NCBI GenBank assembly: GCA_034509425.1
Contig: JAVTVJ010000550.1
Location: 1,926,994 to 1,990,993 of the forward strand
Origin: Eopsaltria australis
Taxonomy: Eukaryota; Chordata; Aves; Passeriformes; Petroicidae
DNA: 64,000 nucleotides
Reading direction: 5' to 3'
Made by a program: the position numbers and the translations under genes. Shown piece by piece: positions 47,031 through 60,900 of the stretch; within the stretch, counting starts at the first letter, position 1; every line of letters begins with the position of its first letter. Under the pieces are notes generated by a model. It was not told the origin of the DNA, ran no database searches, and saw nothing but the letters and a program-made list of their open reading frames with translations.

Positions 47031-50000
47031 AAGTAGATGATGTATTAGAAAAAAACAGGTTTCTCAGAGGGGAACATAAGCTTAAAGTGCCTGCAAAGTA
47101 ACCAGATTTCAGGCATTGGCATGAAACTGGCATTTTTTAAAGTTAAGTGATGCCTTGTTTTGGCCGCTACTTTAAAGTGCATTCCCTGTAAAACAATATA
47201 GGAAAATATTTTAAGATGCTCCTTCCCTCTTTCTGGTACCCACACTTTAAATGTTGTGTTGTATCAACACCTACAAGTGTTTTATAGCAATAGATCCTTA
47301 TGTGTGTTTTACAAGGAAGTAGGCTACCAATTTTGTCTGAGCAATAAGGTACTTTGAAGTCTGAAGTCATAATAAGGTATGCACGTAAGCCTCGTGCCTC
47401 ACCACGTATGATGCCGTGGGCATGTGTTATTGCTTACCTATGCCATAATTACTGTACACATGTAGCTACAGGAATATATCCAAATGGTTTTCCTACTGTA
47501 AACTTTCAGGTGACTTGCTAATCTAGGCCAGTACTCAGAAACAAGGGCTGGTCTGAGATCTGAGTAATTACAAGGCCGGCATACAATCTTTGGCATTAAG
47601 GCTCTCCCAGATCCACTTGAAATCAAGTTACATTCATATTCCGTCTTGTTTTTTGAATAGCAGCCCAACAGCATGCAAAGTCGTTATGTTGTTGCTTGAC
47701 CTGCCCTATCCCAGCCTTGCTGCCAAGGGAAAAAGAGGAAAAGGTATTCAGGACTTATGTTCTCTTGGCTTTGCCATAAGTGAAAGATATTTTTTTCCTC
47801 CTTTTTTCTTTTAATCTGGGGGTTTCCTGAATTAATTAATATTATCTGATGAATTTACAGAAATAATATATGTTCTTCCTCCCTAAAGTTTATCTATTTG
47901 TCTCTGGTGCTTTTCCTCCCTACCAGTAACGGCAGCTCAGAACCATGAGTTGGTACCATGCATTAGGGGATAATCTTTGCTAAACATGAACCTGAAAGTA
48001 GGAAAGTGAAGAGAGATCAAAGGCAGCTCTCTAATGTTCTGCAATACAGGTGGGGTCCAGAAATCAAATATATAAGCAAAGTTGCGCTGCTCAACCAAAT
48101 ACCTCCATTGAGAGTGGAGGACATCTGCCAGCTGGGCTGCCTCTGTGACTTGTTTGGCCTCCAAAGCACTTCCACAAGCCTCCTGCTGCAAAGATGGGAG
48201 GTGGGTATGATGATGAGGGAGGACTTGCAGGATCCTGCTGGAGGTTTGAGCCAATAGTTCCCACTATGTAGCTGCCCTGCTGGGAAGACTAGCCTGGCAG
48301 GGCAGGAAAGCTGAGGGAGGTGCAGAGAAGGCTACTTACCCCCAGGCTAGAGCTGGAAATCACCTGGCTCCTGCTCAGCTAGTGAAACAGCAGCAAGGAG
48401 AAAAGTCTGTCATCCTGCCTGAAGATGGGTGCCTTCATGTGGTTCTGGGGTGCTAGGGAGAAGTCAGTTCTGCTTAGTCTGCTCCTGAGAAGAACCCTGC
48501 TGTTCCTAACCTTTCCTTGTTTTCAGTAACATCAGCCAAACAGGAGTTAGAAGATCTGTGGCAGACAACAGAAGTATAGGCTGGTCAATACTTAAAACTT
48601 TAGTCTTCAAAAAATAACTTCAATTTTATTATGTTGTCTTAGTGGCTTGATTGTTGACTGGTTAGGTACTTGGTAAGCCTCCTAATAAAACAAGAGATGC
48701 TTCTGTTGGTTTTGCACTGTTTTGTTTTTTCCTTTGTTCATGTTTTGCTATTCTTCTGTGATTCTTTTTTAAAATAGCCAGAGTAAAAGAGAAATGGTAA
48801 ACCTTAATTTAGAGGTGTTAGCAAGAGGTGGCTCACCCTGATAAGGGTCATCCAGGCTTCACTGGTTCATTTTTATAATCCACTACCCACTGTGGTTTAT
48901 CCTTGCTGAATATTACTTCTGTTATATTTGCTATCATCTCTGTGCAGATGATAGCTTAATACTTGCAAATGACCTAAATATAACGAACATCAAGCCAAAA
49001 AAACCCCTCTAAAAGCACACACCTATGAGAAGACAAGGACAATACTGGCAAGCTTGTTAGGGCATGTGAGAGCAAGTGTTGGATGTAAAGAAAAAGTGTG
49101 GGCTTTGTTCAATTTTTTGGTTGCTTTTTGGGTTTTTTTTTATTCCTTTGCTACAGGGGCACAATTCTCATTTCTGTTCGCAGTCATCTAGGCAAGCTGA
49201 GGTGTGTTAAGTGCAGGGCCTAATTGCTTGTGCACTGCATGCTGTGCCTACACAGCTTTCAACTGGGAGCCAGCTTGGAGCACAGGCAGAGCAAGCTCAG
49301 GTCTGTCCATACCTGCCTGCATACAGAGATCCTCAGAAGAAAGCAGGGACACCCATTTTCTCCTTATTACTGCATTACACCAGAGGCAAATTCTCTAATT
49401 AAAATTTGCAGTTAGCACGATGTGTTATAACTGCTGTAAATTTTGGTCATGTCAAGACTTCCTGGCGGTGGGAGGAGAGGCACAGAGAAGCCGGTGAGAG
49501 CAAACAAGGGCTCTTGTGTAGATGGCTACAGCAAACCAGCCCTGTGTCCAATTCATGTTATTAAGGCACCACCTATGGTGCTTTGTACCAGGAAAATTAC
49601 TAAATAGCTGAAGAGAAAATGTCACTAATGCTGGATAGTGGAGGAATTAAGATCTGCCTTATCCTGAAAGATGTTCTAGACATATCCTGCTATCCACTAG
49701 GCTCCCTTGGGAAAAAGGGCTTGACAGGGCTCAAAACAGCCTTGCTGCTGCCTTTGCCCTGGTGCATTGCTTCCATTCATCTGATACAGTAGGGACAAAG
49801 TGTGAACTAGGATAACAAGGATGGCAAGATTAAGAAACATGCATTTAAATAAAGGCATTAGAGAATAGATTTGCATATCTTAAAACTAGAGAAATAGAAA
49901 CTTGGAAAGGAATAGTTTCCTGAACAGGTTCTGATTTTTACCTTCTGTGTTCTTTTACTTTGGCTATGATGATGACTGTTGAAATGCTATCCTAGGTTGC

Positions 50001-51779
50001 TGTCTTTTGCTTGCTTTTATGAGCTGGATGGCTGAAAATATTTATTTGCTATCCTACACTGTGCTGTTTCCACCACTGCCTCTAGACCAAGGAAGAATGT
50101 CCGGTTACTTTCCTTTCTCAGGTGTGAGGACTTGATCGTATGGGAACTCTCAAAAGAGATGCTGGCTGGCATGTAACTACCTTTTCCTTCTAAGAGGATA
50201 CTTTTCTCTTAGGCAGGCTGGGCAGAAAGCTGTGGATCTCAGCAGTCTGTGTTTGGGAGGGAGGAGCAGAATGGAACTGAGTTGATGGGATAGTATTCAT
50301 GTGGAGCCCCTGCTTCCTGTCGCACTGTATTTGACCTGACATAAGCAGCTGACATAACATCACCGTGGGTGTTGCCAGCATTTTCTTTTAATATTAAATT
50401 TGGGGGGAAAAAAAGTTAATAACTGTTCTCTTCTTAAAAGGAAAGAGAAAGCCCCAAAGGATCTTGGCTGGCTCTGCATGCCCTATAGGTATGTCTGGTT
50501 GTTTTTGATGAACAAGGTGCTGTCCTCCTGTTTACCTCTCTCAAAGGAAGTGTCTGTTGACATAGTCTGCATTTCAATCATCTTTATTATACAGCTCTCT
50601 GGGAAGCCTCCGGGGCAAGTCAAGCCAGCCCTGAAAGAAGCTTCTTGGTCACAAAGAGAGAAGAGTCAGAACAGACACCCGCAGTTTGTATTTCTTTATT
50701 TGCAGAGATCTCTGCCCTGATAACCTCAGACCCCAGAGAGCTGAAGTTGGCTCAGTTTGGAGTGGTGTGAGAGGCACAGTGGGCAGATCTTCCAGTGGCT
50801 GCTGTATCCACCCATTGCACTGCAGCCAGGATGGACCTGGGTGTCCTGACGGTGCTGTCAAAGAGCTGGCTTCCATGTCCAACCTAGTGCAGGCTGGGGT
50901 TTCCCTGCAGTGGGAGAGCTGGGTGGGTGCTGCCAAGCTCAGAGGCATCTTTCCCCCTTGCTTCCCTTCGTGCCACAGGTTTTCTGTGCTTGCTGTCACC
51001 GTACATGATGCCCTTAGTGTGGTTCAAACATTCACAAGGCTTCACGTGTCATTACCTGCTGCAGGCTTATTCACTGAATGGCATCCAAAGCATTGCACAT
51101 TGTGGGTTTGTGTTGGTGTCCAGAAGGTCGGTCCCTGAATTCAGTTGGTTGTGCCATCAAACCTGCCTGTTGTTAAAATAATCATGAGGAGAAAACTTTA
51201 TTTCATATTCAAGTTTACGCATCAGAACTGAACCTTTGTGGGTAAGCGAACTGTGGGTGATTTGCATGATGTATTGGTAGTGTGTTGTATTATTCCATGC
51301 TCATGTGTTTTGAATAGATGAAGATAGCTTCGGTTTGCTCTGATGTGATATTTTCCTCTAGTGCTCAGTGATGAGCTCTGGATAGATGCTTGTGAAAATG
51401 GTGCTACACAAAGAGCATCCATCTTCTTGGCAAAAGGTGAGGCCCTGACTGGCCTCAATGTGCCCTCAAGGCCTCTTTCTCCAAATCTGTGCAGCTGCTG
51501 ACACCTCTGAGGGGCTAAACCCATCCATCTTTCGGAAGAAGAATGTCTTTCTACTGCACTAATAGAGAGTGAGTTATAAACCTTCCCTTCTCAAGTTTTC
51601 TGACATCCAGACGTGGAAATTTATTTTATCTTTGATAGTTCCTACCTTAAGCCAGCTGCAATCCCTATCAAAAACTGTTACCCAGAAAAGCTACAGGTGG
51701 TTAAGAAACAGTGTCTGAGTGACCTGGTTGTCAAGTGTAAGGTGGTACTTGTGGTGCATGGAGAGTTGCCTAACAACTG

Positions 51780-52100
51780 AATGTTCAAATATCAATTAAA
51801 ATAATTTGCAGCGTCATGCACTAATGATGAAAGCAGCTTGTGCCTTCATTGTAGCCGAAGATTTCAAGGGCCAAATTCACAGGAAATATAAACAGTGGTG
51901 CAAATTATATGTTACAGCACAATTGTTTCCCTGCAGGCTATAAATAACTCCTATTTTAAGACACTGGGGGTTATTTGTCTCCTGTGGGAGAGACTATATT
52001 CTGTGGTGTAGCTGACCAGAAAATGGTTGTTAGTGATAAAGTGGTGTAATTTGCATTGATTTATTATTCATTGGCTGTGCAGATCAAGTGCAGCTTACTC
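51780..52100. promoter_or_regulatory. Candidate conserved noncoding element
   Basis: Contains ATCAATTA, ATAATTTGCA, GCGTCATGCAC and CTAATGATG within 51,790-51,830. TTTGCATTGATTTATTATTC follows near 52,049-52,068. There is no simple repeat. Motif density suggests a regulatory element, weakly. Confidence 0.2.
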
Positions 52101-55100
52101 AGCAAGAGGGATTGATACCAAATTCTTTTGTCACTTAAACAAATATCCCTGCTGAGTATAAGTGAGAGATGTGATTGTAACAGAAAAGTGGTGTTATCAG
52201 ACACCTTCTAGCTTGTAACTCTCTAAAATCTGAATCAACTTTACTGAGACTTTGACTCCAAACTTAATTTTGGCCTATCTGTGTAAACAGGGTTTGATAA
52301 TTATGGGAAGTAGATGCATATTAAAAAAATTAAAAGGTAATTCCTTGACTTTGTCTAAATTTCCCACACCATGTAGCATGCACATCCTGCTTTGGAAGTT
52401 CTAGTGCTTGTGTCTAGCAACCTGTACCCGTAATAATAGACCTTTATTCGTTACTCTTCTTATTGTGGGCAAAATTAGGTTAAGGATAGGCCAAGGTCAT
52501 TCTTGTAAGGTTTTCTTCTGAAAATGTTAGCTTCAGAGCTTCCAGGTATTTTGAGACATACTATGATTGATGTGAGAGTGATATTACCAATGCCTACTTT
52601 GATGTTCCTCTGAAAACTGGAAGAAAACTACTGAAAAGACTGTTTGTTGGATTTCTCTTCTCTTGCTCCTCACCTTTTAAAGCAGTTTTCTATTTGTGGT
52701 GGTTGTGGGAGAAAACCTGGAAATATGAATCAAATTCTTCCTCCAAAAAATGGAGGAATATATTTCTTAAGCATTATTTTTAAGTTATTCTTGGGGAAAG
52801 GGAGGGTGTTTCATGTTCAGATTCATTATCTTCAGGTGTGCATGGCCACTGCTGCTGGTGTTGAACTATCCCATCCTTCCCTGAACTATCATCAGCACTG
52901 ATTTCACAGAATTTCACACCAATTCCACTGTGATTTTGGCTGAGAAAAAAAATAAAATTAGTTACAACATGGGAGGTAAAGCATTGCTGGAGGAAATTCT
53001 TAGAGGTTTTCTGGGATTCATTTTTCCTTGTACACTGACTGAGCATCAGTCTCCCTCCACAAGTCCTCATCTGCAATCGGCTTTTGAATAAACAGTCCCT
53101 GTCTGGCCATGGGCCATTGCTGTTTGCAGCCTGGAATGAACTTGTGGAAATAAGTGCTGTAACTATAAATTACTCTTTTTGGGCCAGTTGTTCTGGGGAA
53201 ATCTGAGCAAAATAACAATCTTGGAACTTAACTGTTCTCCTAAAAGAAGCATGTCCTATCCATTTAAAACTGAACCATTTTGCAGCATATTCTTTCACAT
53301 TTTTGCTAAAGGTTAACAAAATTGTTTAGACAGCTCTAGTTGGTGCACATCAATCTACTTTACAACCAGCTGATTAATGTGACTGATTTCTGCAGCAAAT
53401 TTCTCTAATCACTTCTTATTTACAAACTGGGGTGGTTTTGTTTAAAGCAGCTATGCTCTGAGTGTTCATCCATCTTAAAAGTTCATTCCTTGACTGAAGT
53501 AAGTTTAGGAAACACAAGTCTAATGAACCTCTGTGACAAACGGTGCCCATAAAAGAAGAGGTCATATGCAACATCTCTGGTAGTGTTAATCCCTCTTGTC
53601 ATCTCCTACAGATGTAGTAAAAAAAAAAAAATCTTGAAATAAAGAGAAAGGAAATCAGAGCGAATGTAGGCAAATGAGAGAAACAGTTACTCTGAAGCCT
53701 GCAAGGAACTATGCAGGAAGCCAGGAAACTGTGGATTTTCATTGTCCAGGCTATTGGCTGACAGCTGGTGATGTGAAATAATCTACAGCTTTTTTTTTTT
53801 GAGAACTTATTTAAACCTCATAGACTTACTCTACTGGGAATTACAGAGGTTTTGTCTTCAGAAATAAGTTAAATTATTCAGTCTTTCTTCAAGTGGAGTT
53901 AGGCACTGGGCCGATGTCCCTGCTCTGATACATTGTGCTTCATTACAGACTACAAGTGCTGAATCCCTCTGCATGTTTATTCAGTTGGTAAATATCACCC
54001 TAACTGGTATTACACAAACTTCTTCCAATGGTAAACATAAGAAATACTCAGCAGCTGTGTCCCTATAGGGAACTCAGCTGGACAGAGCTCATAGGTATAG
54101 GGAAGCAAAGACTATGCACTTTATTTTGACAAGCCAGTGTAACTCTATGGAACTGTAGCATGGCAGAAACAATTCTCAAAGGTTTTGAATGGTCAGATCT
54201 GTTATGTAAAATGTTACCGTAAGTTTTGGCATGCTGCTGATTTGGAAACAAAAATCATATAAGTGCATATGTGAATATTTAATTCATTATTTAAGGACTA
54301 CTGAGAATCCCTTACTCACCTTCAGCAGTCACTATGTTCTTTATTTTTAAAGCAGGCATATTTTCACTATGCTTTTATGACTTGTTTCCTTCTATCACTA
54401 TGTATGTCTGTGAGGATATTTTACACATGGCTTTTAGTGTAGGAATAATTCTGTGGCTTTCCCTTTACTCTCTGTACCTTCTGTTCTGATGACTCAGATG
54501 AGTTTGTACATGAGCCCTTTCTGAGAAAAATATGTGATATTTCCCAGTGGTGATTTTACCACATCTTTTAGACACAGGTTACAGATCAAAATTCTGACCA
54601 ATGTCGCCTTCAGTTTGACTTTTCTATTAGCTTCTCTCGCAAAGAAAGTTATTTGGTGTTTTTGGATACTTGTGGACTTAAGAAGAAACTGCTAAAGCTC
54701 TTGCCCCATCTCGCTTCAGTTTATGATTCTCTCTCTGCCTTGTTACTTTCTCTGGTTTTAGCATGTGCTCTTTCATCCTGTTAGTATCCCTTTAGACTAC
54801 TTCTACAAAACTTTTCCAGCCATAATGCCTTTATTACTTTTACTCTAGATTTCCCTATACTTTGCACTGCCTTAAACAAAAATGAACTTTATTTTAGAAG
54901 CACCTAACATTCTACCTCTATTCTATCTGTAATTTTACAGTTTTTGGAGACTGACTCTTGCTCTCCATCAGCCCATGGTGCCTTCCTCCCTCAGTTATTT
55001 GCTATAATTTAAAGTGGAACTTCAGTGGTTTTGCTCTTTCTTAGGAAAAACTCATCAAGTTACGCAGATCCCTTTTCAGTTACACTTTTGCCGTGATTTC

Positions 55101-55139
55101 TGCAGAAAATCTGGATTCTGATGATCAGAATTCTCCCAG

Positions 55140-57900
55140 TTCCTTGAGAGGGCTTGTAAGTAAGATGGGCAGATGGGAGGAAAGCTTGGGCTGTGTTTCT
55201 TCTGGGTTACATTCAAGAAATTAGAATATTCCTTAAGGGATGGTCTGTGTCACTGGGTGGCTGAGGCTGTGACAGCAATTGAATACGTCAAGAAATGATG
55301 GGAAAGGGTCTGAAGATGGTAACATGATATTCATGCCTGGCTTTAGTGTGCAGGAAGTCAAAAAGGGAGAAGATACATTAAGGGATAATGGAAGAAGAGT
55401 GTAAGAAAAAGTGATAGAAATGTGATCATAATTGGACTATCAGGTCATTTAATGACAGGTTTATGCTTAACGTGACAAGGTTGTGGTCAGTTACAAGCAA
55501 AAGGTTTGTACTTAAATACCAGGTCATTAGGGAAGGGGAATCTAAACTACCTGTGAAGACAAATGTTGTAGAGAACAATAGGTGCATAGCAGAATAATAA
55601 CCTTGATGAAAAAGTAGTACTTGCTGTGTTCAGGAAGAACAGAAAGAGAAGGCAGTAGACCGTGAGTGTAACAGTGTGAAAGGTCATTAAAAAAAACCCC
55701 AAATCACCCTCCCCCCTCCCCATAAACATAACAAGAAAGGACATAGTGAATAAAAGAGTATCTGTTCTGGTTTTAGCAGCTAATAATGAGATCATAGAAA
55801 AGCTAGACTTGGGAAGTAACTTAAGATCAAGTGATCAGGAATCGATTTAATTAAAATGAAGGGAGGATTAAAAGTTTGTCCTTAATTAAAATTTGTCTTT
55901 GAGAGATAGCTAACGTGAGTTTGCCAAACTGCTAGCCATGCAAGTTGGCTATACTGAGAACTTATAGACCTGAATAGTGCAGAAATTGGGAACTTTTGCA
56001 AGTATTCCAGCAGTCTGAATTTTGTGTCCCAAGGAAGGAGAAGTAGTTGTCGGAAAAGGGTGAAAGTTAGAGTTGCCAGAACTCAGGCTGAATGGAAGTA
56101 ACAAGTGATGCTTAGACACATAGGAAAAGAACATTGAACCATATAAATAACTCTCAAATAGCAAGAGGACTACTATGTAATGCTGCTGCCTATGCAGGGA
56201 TTAATCATAATTTAGAAGTGGCCTCTCTGGGAAAAAAGCCAACCCCCCCCTCATACCTGCCTGAAGAATCCCACGTGGGGATAACTGGGAGAAAAAAAAT
56301 CCGAATGTGATGGAAAGAAAGCTTGAACATGGCAGTGCTCCTGAATCGCATAGGAATAGATAAACTTTGTAAGTGCACGCTCAGAAATTGAAGGTATGAG
56401 TGCAAGGATTTTTAGCAGATCTCACTGCCCACCTCTAGGCTCTATGCTTTGTGCTTAATTGTGTCAGCTGTCTGGAACAGAAGTAGTTTTTGGTGTCACA
56501 CTTCTTGGCATTGTGGTTCTTGAGTATCATTGCATCAGTTCAGGAAGGTTTAAAGTATGTAAACTTCAGGAACAAGTTGAAGAAGAGGATGTGAAAAGAA
56601 CATTAAATGTGATGCCATGTTATGAAACTGAAGGGTTTACTTGGAGGTTTTCTGACTGAACAGAAATGGGAACATGATCAGCTGTTGTACCTTTTATGCC
56701 CTGTCAGAAGGCAGTGGCATTTTTGGGACACTCAAGGGGACAATGCTGTCAGACTGGTTAAAATAAAGACAGAGTGAGAGCTTTAAGATGCTGAGACTGG
56801 AAGAAAGTGACTGAAAGGGTACGACAGAACTTGATACTCAGAAGGAGAGAATGAAATATCTCAAGTGACATTAAATTTGCTGTTGTAAGCAACTCCCAGA
56901 TTTGGCATCAGTTATTGGGAGAGGAGGAAGTTTTGTAGGGAAGGCACTTAGTGTTAGGGCAAGTTAATTTATGTTTGTGGCAAAATATAAAATTTGAAGA
57001 TTTGGGAGGTAAAATGATGCATGTATTTAAGTGCATAGATTTCTTGGAGGGTGAAAAGATGTGTCTAACAACATGGTTTTGTAAGCTTCTCAATCTGATC
57101 TAAGGTTCCTGGCCTATGCCCCTCTCCTATTCCTTCCAGACAACCTTAGACTGCTTTGGCAATCTTTAAATGGAATCTGAACCATCAGTACAGAGGTGAG
57201 GGCTAAAGGCATCCCCTAATTGTGCTAAACTGGAAAGAACAATGTGGCAGTGGCAGAGCTTTCAGAAGTGCCTATCAAGGTAGTGGGCTGCCCAGAACAG
57301 AGAAGTATCAACAGGAAAGACAGAGACCGAGTTGAAATCTCAGTGAGGATGAGATGTCAGAGCAAGGATGATGATCGGCAATATCAAAAGAACCAGAAGG
57401 GCCATGCAGGAGGGAGATCCTTGAGATTTGCTCAGGAAGAGATCAGTGGTGAAAGCACTTTCATTCTAAGGGAAACAGCGGAAACTGCGCTGGACATGAT
57501 CCAGTATAGAGTTGGAAGAGAGGAAGTGAGCGCAGTGGCTTTAGCCTATGCTTGCAACAAGTGTACAGACAAGGGAAAGGAGGAAAAGAAGAACTGCTGA
57601 AATAGGTAGGGCTGACTTCTTGTGGGTAGTGAAAAGGGGGAACAGTGAGAGAGAGAGAGAGAAGTAAGTGGGGACTAAGCTTGGCTGAAACAGAAATGTG
57701 CAGTCAAAGACAAATAGAAGAGGTTCAAGAATTTCAGATGAAGTTGAATAGTCTATAGGCTCTGTACGGTGATATTTTAACAAACTGGAACTTGGTAGGA
57801 ATTGGCAAAAACCAATGAAAGGACTGGAAATATCAGCAGCTTCATGCTTAATGAAGAAGAAATTGGCTAAACAAACTTTTTTTCTCCAGTAAGTGGTAAC
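55140..57900. other. Long purine-rich, G-over-C skewed region, unassigned
   Basis: Over about 2.7 kb the plus strand is visibly enriched in A and G, and G far exceeds C. Examples are GGGAAGGGGAATC, AGAGAGGAAGTGAG and GGAAAGGAGGAAAAGAAG. Runs of C are confined to short interruptions (about 55,709 and 56,244). Open frames are short. The longest plus frame (57,244-57,600) begins with GTG, and no protein family is recognisable. It may be an ancient retroelement worn beyond recognition, or transcription-associated skew. Similar but shorter stretches lie at 24.9 and 43.1 kb. Confidence 0.35.
57646..57662. repeat. (GA)n microsatellite
   Basis: GAGAGAGAGAGAGAGA, about eight units, inside the purine-rich region. 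Confidence 0.9.
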
Positions 57901-60900
57901 TGATTTGAAGCAGCAAGGTGTTGCTGCTTTGCTTTCCCTCTTTCCCCCTGCGCGGCCGCAGCAGCCAGGCAGGCACGGTGCCCACGTGTGCCCTGCTGCG
58001 GAGCACGCTCGGCTCTGCAAGGAGAGCCACGCATCCAGACTTCAGGGGCTGCACAGCCTAATTGTCTGGCTCTACTCCAGCTGGTGATTGACCCAATAAA
58101 CTCTAATGAATCTGGATTCCTGCAGTCTGATTTGCTTCCTCTCCTGGTTATGTGCCTCTCAGTCTATGAAGAGCTGAAACCTGAGTGCTGGCTTTGACAA
58201 AGGGAGTGAGAGAGGGGGAAGCAGGGGAAGAAAAGGCAGATAACAGCCGAATGTAATCAGTGTTTTATTACCATTCTCAGGAAGTGGGAATGGCTTTAAA
58301 AACAAAAATAGTAGGTTGGAGCAAGAAAGTTAGTTATGGTGAGGTTATTTGACAGGAAATTACAAAATACAAACAGACAGAAGAAACACATTTTAAAACA
58401 GGGTAGGAAATCTCCAGTTACTTCACTGTATATTCAAAACCCTCAAAGCAAAGGCTGAAAATAGCAGTTTAAACAAAAGCTATCTTATCTGATAAAGGCA
58501 TTTCAAGCACAAAAGGAAATTTATATATTGGGTTGACAGTCTTAAAATAAACTGATTGTCTTGATAACACCACAGATTTAATTGTGGGAAAAAATTGGGT
58601 TCATTTGTATGACCTGCAGACACAGTAAATGCCCGTGTAAATTCATTCCTTTTCTTTCTTTGTACATTTCTTGTCTCCTAAGCAGTGTTTATCAGTGTTT
58701 TCCAGAAATTGTAAAGGTAGATTTATGCATGTAGGACGAGACTGATAAATATGTGCATAATTTTTAGAATTCCATGCAGACCAGATACAATTCATTTCCT
58801 GTGCTACTGGATGGAAGCATATTAATGATGCTTCAGCAAGTAGCATTCAGATTCAGAAAGATTTTGGCAGAAATACATTGTTTTGGGATGAGGGTAGAAT
58901 TTCCAGTGTTAGTGATCAGAATTATTATTTTCTTCATCTCATTTTTAGTAGATTTGTGATAAGCTTTTGAATACTTGGTTGTGTCTTCACTTTCTGTGTA
59001 GAAAGGAAACTATTCTGTTACTGCATCACCTTTATCCTGTTGAGAGTTTCAGTAAACATTGCATCCGGATAGATATGTGTCCTTCTAGTGAGATAGGATA
59101 TGTGTTTCAAGGTTGAAACAATTTGATTTGCTGTGAGGGAGGGAGCAGGGAGAAGGGGAGGAAATAACTCAGTTGTGCAAATGATCTATTAGATTATTGC
59201 AGTTCAGATCAAAGGCTTAGAATGCTGTGGGACAAAATATCTCACTTGCTTTTGACTGAAGCAGTAAGAAGAAGCATTAAGAGGTTTATAGGTACACCTG
59301 CCTGGCTGCCATGACTTAGAATATTGTGTTGCCTCCAGCTTCTTGCTCAGCAGGCTGCATATCTAACTGTATTGCAGTGCAGCAGCTACATCTGCAACTC
59401 TGTGCCTCGCCATACCTGTTCAGTCCTGGGCGATGTGTAAGTTTGGGATTTTTTTCCCCAGTTCATTTGTCTGCTGTGCCTGGAACTCCCTATTGCTAGC
59501 ACTGCTGAGCCTTCATAGTCAGTGAACACAGCAAAATAAAGTCTGGTGGAAGGGCACTTGCTCAGTGAGTGCTGTGCTGGAAGGTAGTGAGGTGCACCAT
59601 GGCTTTGTTCTGGCTAGGTTAGGTACATGGATGTTTCCATCTGCACTCAAGTCTTTAATTTTTCTAGGTGATCCAGGTGTGCCTGGAGATCTCTTAGGGA
59701 CCAGAGTGCTCCAAATTATCTGACCTCATGGGACTCAGAGAGTAGCACTGAAGAGTAGCACAACGATGAGTTCACATCAGCTTGTGTTGAGGAACACAAG
59801 ACTGCAAGGCCTGGTGGTGTCTTATTGTTGGAAAATCTTTCTTGGATTCCTGTAGAACTCTCAGGATCTGTTGGGGGTTTTGCTCTGCTTAACAAAGAAC
59901 TATCAGCTGACAATGGGTTATGAGGATTGGGTTGCAGTGTAAATATTCTGAACTTGTGATCGTTGGGGTTTGCACTCAAAATAAATAGAAACGATGCCTG
60001 TGACGGAAAGCTGACCTTTTTTCTATTGATTTATGTCTTATTTAAATGACCTCTTTAACAGGATTTCATAACTCGACCAGGTGACTTCATGAGGGAAAGT
60101 TGTGGGAGGAAAGTAGCTTCCATCTTTAAAATGGGTGAGTGTTAATGTCAATATAAATTGCTAATCTAAAACAGTGAACCTTAAAAAAAAAGAAAAGAAA
60201 GACAGAAAATAAAAAAAGAAACAGAACTAAAATATCTTTCCAAAACGCATATATTGAGTGTATGGAAAAACAGGGAATAGAATCATTCTTGACTGACTTT
60301 ATTTTGTCGCTAGGTTTTGGAATATATTTTTTCTTTTATTTTGGTTCTGAAACCCTCTACAGTTACTCCTTGATACAATTCTGAAATGTAGATGTGGTAC
60401 TGTAGTAAAAAGAGATTAATAAATTGTAGTGTCCTATAGTTAGGTCTCAGAATGCTGATCCAAGTATTGGGAACTTCTCTTTTTCCTATTTGTTTTTTCA
60501 GCAACGATCAATACCAACTGACACAGCTGATAGAAGATTTTCTTAGGGTTAAAGAGCTTGTATCAAAATTAGCACCTCTGTAGAATTTTAAGATTGTTTG
60601 AAAAAAAATTGGCTTTTACTATGAGGCATCCTGTACAATCACCTTTCCTTTTTTATTTGAAAGTTTAGATATGTATGAATGAGATTTAAGGAGATCATCA
60701 TGATGCTACATAATTTTCTTTCTGTCTTAATGCCATTTTATAGCTATTATTTTACATACGTAAAAAAATGGAAAATCAGGTTCTGGAGATGGAAAGTTAT
60801 TGCCTTATAACAATCCCTATCACAGGTTAATATTGTGACTAGGTAGCAGTCATGTCCTCTGCTGAATATGTATTAATGCTAGCTTTAACTTCTTAGCTAA

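Larger units (their letters stand above)
45892..55139. other. Unique noncoding DNA
   Basis: No gene recognised. Two motif-rich blocks at 46.7-47.0 and 51.78-52.1 kb are listed separately. Two-strand open stretches at 47.94-48.26 and 50.65-51.18 kb are GC-richer and lack recognisable domains. A 13-A run lies at about 53,620. Confidence 0.5.

Noticed and set aside
50649..51181. 150-codon plus and 116-codon minus ORFs
   Set aside because: The local GC-rich patch is open on both strands. The protein sequences look like chance, and there is no family match.
57244..57600. 118-codon plus ORF with a charged, Arg/Lys-rich product
   Set aside because: It begins at GTG rather than ATG and lies in the purine-rich skewed region, which naturally yields Lys/Arg/Glu-rich frames. 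No family is recognised.
57940..58040. Small GC-rich spot with CGCGGCCGC as a possible CpG island
   Set aside because: About 100 bp only, below any usual island length, and with no promoter signals.
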